Assembly: GCA_009692615.1 (NCBI GenBank)
Contig: SHYW01000048.1
Span: 1 to 34,658 of the forward strand
Length of the DNA: 34,658 nucleotides
Direction: 5' to 3'
Source: Deltaproteobacteria bacterium
Lineage (GTDB): Bacteria > Desulfobacterota > Binatia > UBA9968
The translations under genes and the position numbers were made by a program. The notes beneath the pieces were generated by a model, which was not told where the DNA came from, ran no database searches, and saw nothing but the letters and a program-made list of their open reading frames with translations. This document shows positions 27,038 through 34,319 of the stretch, piece after piece; the first letter of the stretch is position 1, and each line of letters opens with the position of its first letter.

Positions 27038-27415
27038 TTATGGAATCGCGCTAATAGTCACGATTCCACCGGCGGGAACGTCGATTCGTAGTGAATGGCG
27101 GTCGAGCAGGCTCATGCCGACTAGCGGTTCGGTATCCGCGGATTCCACTTCGACGGTCCGCAGCCGACCATCCCACATCAGAGTAGCGACGAAGGCATCG
27201 AACACGTCGATGCTGCCATCCTCTAACACGCCTGGCTGGCGACTTATCCATGAAAGTTCAAGCGCGGCGATACGCGCCGGCGGCAAGGTTAAAAATCCGG
27301 TGAAACCGGTATCGATGATCGCCTCAATATCCTGCTGCTTGCCGCCAGGCCCGCTAACCACCAGATGAATGGTCGCTTCACGCTTGATGTTGACGACGCC
27401 AGAGATCACTTTCAA
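27038..27415 (-). CDS. Clan-AA (retropepsin-like) aspartic protease family protein
   Basis: A 125-aa single-domain retropepsin-like protein. The catalytic motif is IIDTGFTGFLTLP with Asp35, and the C-terminal VGMSLLDRHSLRIDV matches the hydrophobic-hydrophobic-Gly element of the fold. It fits the short prokaryotic AF_0612-type family. Such proteins are thought to act as dimers; targets are unknown. It is cytoplasmic with no signal peptide. Its start overlaps the stop of the upstream small gene by 4 bp (27412-27415). It is convergent with the binding-protein gene, 8 bp away. Confidence 0.82.
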   Translation of the reverse strand: MKVISGVVNIKREATIHLVVSGPGGKQQDIEAIIDTGFTGFLTLPPARIAALELSWISRQPGVLEDGSIDVFDAFVATLMWDGRLRTVEVESADTEPLVGMSLLDRHSLRIDVPAGGIVTISAIP

Positions 27416-27684
27416 TCAGCCGCGGCTGGACGAACGCCGAAGCGATGGACACCGCGATGGCCGATGCGTACACACCAAATTTGCGCTTGCGGATGATGGG
27501 CCCGGAGTTTTTCTGAAGCGGTCAGCGTATCTTCACCGAGTTCGTACGCACCGCTGTCGATATCGATCGCAACGATCTCGCCGTGATTAGACTTTTCGAT
27601 CTTTGGGCGGATTTGCTGCTCGTACATCGCGGTGCCGCGGCGAGCGAACTCGGCTTTGTCATAACGTGGTTGCAGTGCATTCAT
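27412..27684 (-). CDS. Small conserved partner of the aspartic protease, function unknown
   Basis: From ATG 27684 the product is 90 aa. I chose this start because GGGGA precedes it and because relatives I recall begin shortly before the Y-K-EFARRG segment; an in-frame ATG at 27744 would add 20 residues. Visible segments are KAEFARRGTAMYEQQIRPKI, GEIVAIDIDSGAYELGEDTL, and the C-terminal WCVRIGHRGVHRFG. No catalytic motif is recognised. It is translationally coupled to the downstream aspartic protease, so the two probably act together. Confidence 0.75.
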   Translation of the reverse strand: MNALQPRYDKAEFARRGTAMYEQQIRPKIEKSNHGEIVAIDIDSGAYELGEDTLTASEKLRAHHPQAQIWCVRIGHRGVHRFGVRPAAAD

Positions 27685-27766
27685 ATATTCCCCGTTTACG
27701 ACCGTTCCTTTGGCGAAATTCAGTTTAACGGAAACGGGCTGCATGTGAAACTAGGCATTATGCTGG

Positions 27767-28732
27767 CTATTTGATCAGCCCCGCCTTTTTGGCGATCTGC
27801 TCCACGGTTCGATGTTCCTCGCGGATTTCCGCGATCAACTTCTCCGGCGTTACGTAGTCGGCGACCATGCCGAGGTTGGCCAGCCGGCCCGCGGTGGTTG
27901 GATCTTTGATGACTTTCTCTAGTGCCGCGATCAACGCCTTCGACACTTCAGCCGGCACGCCCGCGGGGGCGAAGAATGCCGCCCAAACACCGAGCAAGTT
28001 TTGCTTGTATCCCAACTGTGCCAGCGTCGGTATCTGAGGAAACTCGGGCATATGACTCGATGCCACGATGCCCCTCATGGTTCCCGCTTTGAGATGCTCC
28101 GCGACCACGCCTTGAGCGGCGGCGGCGCCTTCGATGTGTCCGCCCAGCGCGGCGGTGACCGCCGGACCGGCGCCTTTGAATGGAATCATCGTCATATCGG
28201 CTGGGCTCAGCGAGTTGACGATCTCGACGGTGAAATGGCCCACCGAGCCGGGACCGACGGTGCCGATGCGAATGTTGCCTGGGTTTTTCTTGCCGTACTC
28301 CACCATCTCGGCGAAATTTTTGAACGGCACGTCTTTGTGCACTGCCAAGACGATGGGGGTGCGCACAGCCATGCCCAACGGCGTTAAATCTTTGAATGGA
28401 TCGTAGGGCACGGTCTCGGGCGTGAGAATTCGATTGAACACCAACGACGCGTTATTGGTGATTAGAATTGTGTAACCATCTTTCGCCGACTTCACCGCGC
28501 TGTCAGTGCCGATGGTGCCGCCGGCGCCCGGACGATTGATCGCGACGACGGGAACTTTGAGCAGCTTAGACAGCCCTTCACCGATGGTGCGGCCGGCAAC
28601 ATCAGTGGCGTCGCCGGGGGCGAGGGGAATGATTAAATTGATCGGCTGCTTTGGATACGCTTGCGGCGAGGCTAGCGTTGGCAGCAACAAAACCAGCGCT
28701 AAGGTGAATAGAGCATGGATGCGATTTGACAT
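27767..28732 (-). CDS. Tripartite tricarboxylate transporter substrate-binding protein (Bug/TctC family)
   Basis: Periplasmic binding protein of the Bug family, which typically binds carboxylated compounds. AGAGGAG 8 nt upstream fixes the ATG at 28732 (321 aa); the frame is open further but without support. The signal peptide is cleaved after Ala25. The mature part shows YPKQPINLIIPLAPGDATDVAGR, RPGAGGTIG, and the conserved GPGSVGH/FKGAGPAVTAALGG segments. No TctA/TctB membrane partners are present. It diverges from the next binding-protein gene across a 133-bp gap with a strong inverted repeat. Confidence 0.9.
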   Translation of the reverse strand: MSNRIHALFTLALVLLLPTLASPQAYPKQPINLIIPLAPGDATDVAGRTIGEGLSKLLKVPVVAINRPGAGGTIGTDSAVKSAKDGYTILITNNASLVFNRILTPETVPYDPFKDLTPLGMAVRTPIVLAVHKDVPFKNFAEMVEYGKKNPGNIRIGTVGPGSVGHFTVEIVNSLSPADMTMIPFKGAGPAVTAALGGHIEGAAAAQGVVAEHLKAGTMRGIVASSHMPEFPQIPTLAQLGYKQNLLGVWAAFFAPAGVPAEVSKALIAALEKVIKDPTTAGRLANLGMVADYVTPEKLIAEIREEHRTVEQIAKKAGLIK

Positions 28733-28776
28733 AAGATATCTCCTCTTAAGCTTGGCCATAACGCCAATGAGCGGTC

Positions 28777-28807
28777 GCTGTCAATCGAGAATGGTTCGAT
28801 TGACAGC
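28777..28807. promoter_or_regulatory. Inverted repeat operator in a divergent promoter region
   Basis: GCTGTCAATCGA (28777-28788), a 7-nt spacer, and TCGATTGACAGC (28796-28807) are perfect reverse complements. Each half contains a consensus -35 TTGACA pointing outward: plus strand 28800-28805, minus strand 28784-28779. A bound dimer could therefore control both the Bug-type gene and the NMT1-type gene. Confidence 0.6.
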
Positions 28808-28828
28808 AACAGGGGGCTTTGTTATCCG
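28800..28828 (+). promoter_or_regulatory. Candidate promoter for the NMT1-type binding-protein gene
   Basis: TTGACA (28800-28805), a 17-bp spacer, and TATCCG (28823-28828) preceded by TGT, forming an extended -10 (TGnTAT). The hexamer spacing is ideal, but the -10 matches only its first three positions. The -35 lies inside the right half of the inverted repeat, so binding there should repress. Confidence 0.45.
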
Positions 28829-28865
28829 ATCAAGTAGCGTTATCGATTTGGAGATTGAAGATTCA

Positions 28866-29876
28866 ATGCCGATTAAACGTTGGTTCCTAGCGATGCTCTT
28901 TTTCGCATTACTGTTGCCACAGATTGCCGCGGCCCAGACTCGCACCAAAGTAGTGATCGGCTACGCGTCGATGAGTACGGTGGCGACGACTTTATGGGTG
29001 TCGCAGGAAAAAGGCTTCTTCGCGAAAAACGGTCTCGAGGTCCAGTCGATCTTCATTCCCGGCTCGCCGACGTTGATCGCCACATTGAATACCGGCGACG
29101 TGCAATTCGGCTACACCGGCGGCACCGCGACCTTGGGTGCCGCGGTGGGCGGTTTGGATTTAAAGATTATCGCGGCGTTTGCCAACATTGCCCAGAGCGA
29201 TCTGGTGGTACGGCCGGAGATCAAAACCGCCAACGATCTAAAAGGCAAGCGCATCGGCGTGACCAGCATCGGCGGCACCGGTTGGATGACGGCGATGCTG
29301 GGTTTGGAACAGATTGGTTTAAACGCGGAACGGGATCGTATTTCCGTAGCCGCTTTTGGCGACCAAAGAGTGATCACCCAAGCGCTCGAGTCTGGCACGA
29401 TCCAGGGCGCCGCCATCGCCGGCGTATTTGGCCGGCGCTTGAAGCGCAACGGTTACAACTTTCTCGGCGATACGGAAAAGATTTCGCTGGTCGGCACGAG
29501 CATCGTCGCCAAGAGTGATTATCTGGCGAGCCACAATGCGCTCACGCGCAGCGTGTTGCGTGGTCTAGTCGAGGGGCATGGTTACATGCTCAATGCGGGG
29601 AACAAATCCTCGGTGATGGAAATCATCACCCGCCGTCTTGGCATCGCCGATCCAGTCTCGGCCAACGACGGTTATGAAGATTATGTGCGGCGTTCGGACA
29701 AAAAGGGTTTCGTGTTGCTCGAAGGACTGAAGAACATTCAGCGCTTCATGAAGCTGCGCAATCCGAAGATCGCCGAGATAAATCTGGAAAAACTGATCGA
29801 CGAAACAATTTTGCAGGAATTGGAAAAGAGCGGCTTACTCGACCAGGCGCTGGGCGGCAAAAACGTCGCACGCTAA
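28866..29876 (+). CDS. ABC-type substrate-binding protein, NMT1/SsuA-like (module 1)
   Basis: Periplasmic binding protein, 336 aa from ATG 28866. The frame is open upstream to 28506 but that part is antisense to the Bug gene. The signal peptide MPIKRWFLAMLFFALLLPQI is cleaved after Ala23. The mature part has GYASMSTVATTLWVSQEKGFF, FGYTGGTA, DLVVRPEIK and the GVTSIGGTGWM segment. It is clearly paralogous to the gene at 31022. It is followed after 19 bp by an amidohydrolase gene; no permease or ATPase is present, so ligand delivery must use components encoded elsewhere. Confidence 0.87.
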   Translation: MPIKRWFLAMLFFALLLPQIAAAQTRTKVVIGYASMSTVATTLWVSQEKGFFAKNGLEVQSIFIPGSPTLIATLNTGDVQFGYTGGTATLGAAVGGLDLKIIAAFANIAQSDLVVRPEIKTANDLKGKRIGVTSIGGTGWMTAMLGLEQIGLNAERDRISVAAFGDQRVITQALESGTIQGAAIAGVFGRRLKRNGYNFLGDTEKISLVGTSIVAKSDYLASHNALTRSVLRGLVEGHGYMLNAGNKSSVMEIITRRLGIADPVSANDGYEDYVRRSDKKGFVLLEGLKNIQRFMKLRNPKIAEINLEKLIDETILQELEKSGLLDQALGGKNVAR

Positions 29877-29895
29877 CAATTGGGAGGAATGTACC

Positions 29896-30987
29896 ATGGC
29901 AATTGACGGCATGAAGGTGATCGATCTCGATAGTCACTTGGTGGGCGACTTGGAGAGTTGGGATCAGACGGTGGAAGCCAAGTATAAAGAATTTTTACCG
30001 CGCAAACTGCCGACCAAAGATGACGAGCGGCGCAAAACCTTGATCGGCAATCAGATCATGGTCGGCTCGGAACTGGGCCGGCAAAAAGCCGAGAAAAAAG
30101 AGTGGGTGACTCCCGCCGATCTTACGCCTCAAGGGCGTGTGCGTAATATGGACTTGGACGGCATCGACGTCGCGGTGCTGTCGCCCAATTCGCCGGCCCT
30201 CGATATTCTCTGGTTCGTCGACGACGCCGAGCTCGGCGCCGCCTATGCGCGGGCGCAGAACAATTACATGAACTGGTACGCTTCTCAGCAACCGGGCCGG
30301 CTCATGTGGGCCGGCGTGATTCCGCTGCAAGACCCCAAGGAAGCGATCAAAGAATTGCATCGCTCGCGCGAACTCGGCAGCAAGGCGCTCAACGTCAAAG
30401 CGACGCCGATCCCCGGCAAGGAATGGTCCGATCCGTACTTCGATCCGATCTTCGACGAGCTAGAGAAAACCAAGACGCCGATCATCTTTCACGATACCAA
30501 GACCGGCTCCATGGGCCATGAACGTTTCGCCGATAATTTTTTCTTTTCCCACATGGTCGGGCGCACCATCGAGAGCATGGTTTGTCTGATGGTTTATCTG
30601 TGCGGCGGCGTCATGGAAAAGCATCCCGACTTGAAAATCATCTGCCTGGAAACCGGCGCGTCGCAAATGCCTTGGTGGATTTCCCGCATGGACGAGCACT
30701 TCGAGAAGCTGCCCCATCTGGTGCCGTGGCAGAAGCGCAAGCCGACGGATATTTTCAATGAGAGTGTGTTCGTCGGCTGCGAGCCTTTTGAAGACGCATT
30801 GTTCGAATGGGCGGTGGAATATTTAGGCGGCGACCGACTGGTACTGGCTACGGATTCGCCGCACTGGGATTCCGCCGTGCCGGGACAGGTGACCGGCCCG
30901 GTGGCCAACAGCACCAAGATTTCCCAAGAGAACAAACGCAAAGTGCTTGGTGAAAATGCCATCAAGTTGCTGGGACTGGGACTTTGA
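29896..30987 (+). CDS. Amidohydrolase-2 family metal enzyme (module 1)
   Basis: A 363-aa TIM-barrel enzyme of the amidohydrolase-related (ACMSD/LigW) group, which includes metal-dependent decarboxylases and hydrolases. Strand-1 ligand region VIDLDSH (Asp10, Asp12, His14), IIFHD on a middle strand, and LATDSPHWD near the C-terminus follow the family layout. PHWD is usual in a large uncharacterised branch. GGGAGGAATG lies directly upstream of the ATG. Pairing with a binding-protein gene suggests it acts on the imported compound. It is predicted cytoplasmic. The exact reaction (decarboxylation or C-N/C-O hydrolysis) is unknown. Confidence 0.86.
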   Translation: MAIDGMKVIDLDSHLVGDLESWDQTVEAKYKEFLPRKLPTKDDERRKTLIGNQIMVGSELGRQKAEKKEWVTPADLTPQGRVRNMDLDGIDVAVLSPNSPALDILWFVDDAELGAAYARAQNNYMNWYASQQPGRLMWAGVIPLQDPKEAIKELHRSRELGSKALNVKATPIPGKEWSDPYFDPIFDELEKTKTPIIFHDTKTGSMGHERFADNFFFSHMVGRTIESMVCLMVYLCGGVMEKHPDLKIICLETGASQMPWWISRMDEHFEKLPHLVPWQKRKPTDIFNESVFVGCEPFEDALFEWAVEYLGGDRLVLATDSPHWDSAVPGQVTGPVANSTKISQENKRKVLGENAIKLLGLGL

Positions 30988-31021
30988 CGGTTTGTCGTTT
31001 TACGGTGAATGAGGAGGCCGC

Positions 31022-32035
31022 ATGAGTGGTTTGATCTTGGCAGTTGTTTTCGTTTTCGGTGTCATGACTGCTCAACAAAATGCTTTCGCCGCAGCTGCGG
31101 GAAAGAAACTCGTGATCGCCTATGCCGCCATGAACGCGCGGGTCTGTCCGCTCTGGGCGCCGCGTGAGCGCGGCTTCTTCACCAAGTATGGTTTTGACGC
31201 CGAGACCTTGTTTGTGCGCGGCGCGCCGACCTTGGTATCCGCCATGGCCTCCAATGAAATCGAGATAGGTTACACCGGCGGTACGGCGGTGATCGGCGCG
31301 GTGGCATCGGGCGCCGATCTCAAAGTTCTATCCGCCCTGACCAATCGCGTTACCTATGACTTGGTAGTTAGACCGGGAATCAAATCACCTGAAGATTTGC
31401 GCGGAAAAATATTTGGCGTGCAGTCGATCGGTGGCACTGTGTGGATGGGTGCGATCTTGGCCCTCGAACATCTCGGTCTCGATCCCGAGCGCGATAAGAT
31501 CCGCATCATCGCCGCAGGCGACCAAACCGTGCTCGCCCAGGCATTGGCCAGCGGCACAATCGATGCGACGGTTCTCGACGGCGTGCAGAGCCGTCCATTG
31601 CATGCAAAAGGATTTCCGATTCTCGCCGAGCTCGACAAGACGAGGTTGCCAATTTTGAGCTCGTCGATCGTCGCACGCGAACCCTATATTCAAAAGAATC
31701 CACAGGTAGTCGAGAACGTGATGCGGGCAGTGATCGAAGGCGCGGCGTTCTGTCTGTCACCGTCTCAAAAGCCAACCACACTGAAGATCCTGCAAAAATA
31801 TTTGCGCATCACGGAGAAAGACGCGGAAGAGGGTTACCGAGACATGGTCACCGGCCTCGACCGCAAGCCGTACGCCGCGCCTGCGGGAGTCACCAACGTC
31901 GTGCGCCTGATGAAACGGACCAATCCAAAAGTTGAAAACGTCAAACCCGAAACACTAATCGACGACCGCATACTCAAGAAGCTCGATCAGAGCGGATTTA
32001 TCGACGAGATACTGACGAAGTATGGCGTGAAATGA
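31022..32035 (+). CDS. ABC-type substrate-binding protein, NMT1/SsuA-like (module 2)
   Basis: Periplasmic binding protein, 337 aa, paralogous to the gene at 28866: it shares GYTGGTA, DLVVRPGIK, VQSIGGTVWM and ASGTIDA at matching places. A hydrophobic N-terminus with a plausible cleavage site (AFA|A, after residue 23) acts as a signal peptide, but it has no Lys or Arg before the hydrophobic core, which is unusual. An in-frame TGA 12 nt upstream rules out a longer start, and GAGGAGG precedes the ATG. It lies 34 bp after amidohydrolase 1 and about 80 bp before amidohydrolase 2. Confidence 0.86.
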   Translation: MSGLILAVVFVFGVMTAQQNAFAAAAGKKLVIAYAAMNARVCPLWAPRERGFFTKYGFDAETLFVRGAPTLVSAMASNEIEIGYTGGTAVIGAVASGADLKVLSALTNRVTYDLVVRPGIKSPEDLRGKIFGVQSIGGTVWMGAILALEHLGLDPERDKIRIIAAGDQTVLAQALASGTIDATVLDGVQSRPLHAKGFPILAELDKTRLPILSSSIVAREPYIQKNPQVVENVMRAVIEGAAFCLSPSQKPTTLKILQKYLRITEKDAEEGYRDMVTGLDRKPYAAPAGVTNVVRLMKRTNPKVENVKPETLIDDRILKKLDQSGFIDEILTKYGVK

Positions 32036-32115
32036 ATCGTGTTCGTCGCTCGTGATCGTGTTCGTGAAAGAATACTGCCGACAACGGCGTGATGGAGCTG
32101 CTAAGGAATATGACG

Positions 32116-33210
32116 ATGTACATCGATGGCGATACGCACTACTGGCCACTGCGCTTTCTCGACAAGGTGAAACATTCGGGCAAGGGTTACCTCGAAGTCG
32201 TCGAAGACAAGGGCGATATGGTGCGCTACGGCGAAGTCGTGCCGGGAAAGGTCGCGACTTATTTCCGGGACGGGAAGAAGGTTCATTCGTTCAAGGAAGG
32301 ACGTTGGAGCATCGCCCTGCGCGCCGAGTTCATGAAAAAAGATGGTTTCGATAAGCAGGTTTTGATTCCGGACAACCGGCCGTTGATTTACGAGTGCGAT
32401 GCCGAATTGGGCAGACAGCTGGCGCGCGCTTACAACGATACCGTTGCTGAAGATATCCAGGGTGACGATCGCTTCATCGGCTGCGCCTGGATTTACTTGC
32501 CGGATATCAAAGAGTCGGTCAAAGAATTACGCCGCTCGGTGAAAGAGCTGGGTCTCAAGGCGGTTAAGTTCAACGGCGGTTGGGGCGACGGCGATCTCGA
32601 TAGCGAAGTCTTGTACCCGCTCTATGAAGAGATCGCCGATTTAAATATTCCAATCTTGCTCCATCCCGCCGCGCGCGTGTACGAAGCCCAACATAGCCAC
32701 CCGTGGCTGGTCGGCAGCGAACGTTTTCAAGGCTATCAACATTTCCCCACCGCGCTCGGCTTTCCGCTCACCTACATGGTCAGCGCCGCGCGTTTGATCT
32801 TCGGCGGCGTGCTCGATCGTTTCCCGAGTTTGAAGTTCGGTTACTTCGAAGGCGGCATCGGTTGGGTACCCTGGCTCATGCACACGCTGGACGCGCATAT
32901 GCCCAACGAGAATATGGTGTCCGTGTCGGTTCAACAATTTTTCGAGGGTAAACAAGCCATCAAGAAACTTCCCAGCCAATACTTCAAACAATTCTACATC
33001 GCCTGCGTTTCCTGGGAGACTTACATCGCCGACACTGTTAACGGCTGGCCCAACCACAACATCATCATCGGCAGCGACTTCGACCACGGCGACGCCGTCG
33101 CGACTTGGCCGCGGACGGTAGACGTAATCAAGCGGATGTCGAGTTTATCGGCCGTCGATAAAGAGAAAGTGTTGGGCGGTAACGCGATGAAGATGTTTAA
33201 GCTGAATTGA
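32116..33210 (+). CDS. Amidohydrolase-2 family metal enzyme (module 2)
   Basis: A 364-aa TIM-barrel enzyme of the same superfamily as the gene at 29896 but a distant relative. AAGGA 8 nt upstream supports ATG 32116; ATG 32110 and GTG 32089 are in frame. The N-terminal metal region is IDGDTHYW (Asp6, His8). ILLHPAAR lies mid-protein, FGYFEGGIGWVPWL is the strand-5/6 region, and IIGSDFDHGD carries the C-terminal Asp. It pairs with the binding protein at 31022, repeating the arrangement of module 1. The reaction is unknown; aromatic-acid decarboxylation is one option. Confidence 0.85.
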   Translation: MYIDGDTHYWPLRFLDKVKHSGKGYLEVVEDKGDMVRYGEVVPGKVATYFRDGKKVHSFKEGRWSIALRAEFMKKDGFDKQVLIPDNRPLIYECDAELGRQLARAYNDTVAEDIQGDDRFIGCAWIYLPDIKESVKELRRSVKELGLKAVKFNGGWGDGDLDSEVLYPLYEEIADLNIPILLHPAARVYEAQHSHPWLVGSERFQGYQHFPTALGFPLTYMVSAARLIFGGVLDRFPSLKFGYFEGGIGWVPWLMHTLDAHMPNENMVSVSVQQFFEGKQAIKKLPSQYFKQFYIACVSWETYIADTVNGWPNHNIIIGSDFDHGDAVATWPRTVDVIKRMSSLSAVDKEKVLGGNAMKMFKLN

Positions 33211-33331
33211 TGGTCATCGTCACTGCCGGAACACACCGTGTTAGCGCGTTACGATCAACAGGCATTGCTAGTTTATCTCTACCTGGCCGCGTGTCACACT
33301 TGCGCCATTCTCGTCTGATCGGAGCTTTTCC

Positions 33332-34168
33332 GTGCCCTCGAATATTTTAAGAATCGACTGTCCCGACGAGCCGGGACTCGTCCACAAAATCACCGGCGTG
33401 CTCTTCAACGCCGGTTACAACATTCTTAGCAATCAAGAGTTCGTCGATTTGGAAGGCAAGCGTTTCTTCATGCGCACGGCGTTTGAAGGGCCGGCGGTGC
33501 CGAACACCGTGGTCTCCTACCTAGAGCAGATGTTGCCGAAAGACTCCGTGGTGAAATTAGTCTCGGCGGAGCGCCAGCCGATTGTGATTCTGGCGACAAC
33601 CGAGGCCCATTGCTTGGGCGATCTATTGATTCGCCACTATTCCGGCGAGTTGCCGGCTGAGATCAAAGCAGTGGTGGCCAATCATGAAACGCTCGGCTCA
33701 TTGGTGAAATCCTTCGGCATTCCGTTTCACTGCGTCAGCCACAAAGATTTAGAGCGCACCGAACATGAGAAGCGGGTCATGGACGCGATCGATTCCCACG
33801 GGCCGGAATATCTTGTGCTCGCCAAGTACATGCGCATACTGACGCCGGCGTTTGTCTCGCACTATCGCAATCGGGTAATCAACATTCACCATTCCTTCCT
33901 GCCGGCGTTCATCGGCGCTAAGCCCTATCATCAAGCCTACGATCGCGGCGTGAAAATCATCGGCGCCACCGCGCATATCGTCACCGACGATCTCGATACC
34001 GGGCCGATCATCGCCCAGAGCACGATCCCGGTGAATCATACTTATACGGCGGCGGCGATGGTGCAGGCGGGCCGGGACGCGGAAAAGATCACTTTGGCGA
34101 AAGCCGTGAAGCTCATTCTCGAAGAGCGGGTATTTTTGCACGGTAACCGTTCGGTGGTGTTCGAATGA
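33332..34168 (+). CDS. purU: Formyltetrahydrofolate deformylase
   Basis: Hydrolyses 10-formyl-THF to formate and THF. The 278-aa product has an N-terminal ACT domain (about 1-80, starting LRIDCPDEPGLVHKITG) and a C-terminal formyltransferase-fold domain. The catalytic triad is Asn184, His186 (INIHHSFLPAF) and Asp222 (DLDTGPI). The start is GTG 33332 with GGAG 8 nt upstream. Next to decarboxylase-type genes it may drain C1 units produced by demethylation, but it is also a general housekeeping enzyme. The gap of about 150 bp to the UbiD-like gene holds a palindrome and a hairpin. Confidence 0.94.
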   Translation: MPSNILRIDCPDEPGLVHKITGVLFNAGYNILSNQEFVDLEGKRFFMRTAFEGPAVPNTVVSYLEQMLPKDSVVKLVSAERQPIVILATTEAHCLGDLLIRHYSGELPAEIKAVVANHETLGSLVKSFGIPFHCVSHKDLERTEHEKRVMDAIDSHGPEYLVLAKYMRILTPAFVSHYRNRVINIHHSFLPAFIGAKPYHQAYDRGVKIIGATAHIVTDDLDTGPIIAQSTIPVNHTYTAAAMVQAGRDAEKITLAKAVKLILEERVFLHGNRSVVFE

Positions 34169-34184
34169 TTCTTGGTCAGTGCTG

Positions 34185-34231
34185 CCACAATTGGGAAAGA
34201 TTCCTCGGCGCACCCGCGCCTCTGATTGTGG
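34185..34231. other. Nested hairpin after purU
   Basis: CCACAAT (34185-34191) pairs with ATTGTGG (34225-34231) around an inner GGCGC/GCGCC stem (34207-34211 with 34216-34220). There is no T-run. It may end or protect the purU mRNA. Confidence 0.3.
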
Positions 34232-34243
34232 AGTGAATCGAGC

Positions 34244-34257
34244 TTGTCAATTGACAA
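34244..34257. promoter_or_regulatory. Perfect 14-bp palindrome overlapping a -35 (possible operator for ubiD-like gene)
   Basis: TTGTCAATTGACAA is an exact palindrome and contains a consensus -35 (TTGACA, 34251-34256) toward the UbiD-like gene. A weak -10 (TAAATC, 34274-34279) lies 17 bp downstream; TAAAAT at 34287-34292 is a better hexamer with bad spacing. Its half-site TGTCAAT/ATTGACA recurs in the divergent operator at 28777-28807. Confidence 0.45.
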
Positions 34258-34319
34258 CGCCGGGTCCATCCGATAAATCTTTTGCATAAAATATTTCATA
34301 ATTTAGCGAGGAGGCCTAC

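Noticed and set aside
28506-28865. Upstream extension of the NMT1-type binding-protein frame
   Set aside because: The extension is antisense to the Bug-type gene and crosses the promoter region. The signal peptide starting at 28866 marks the true start.
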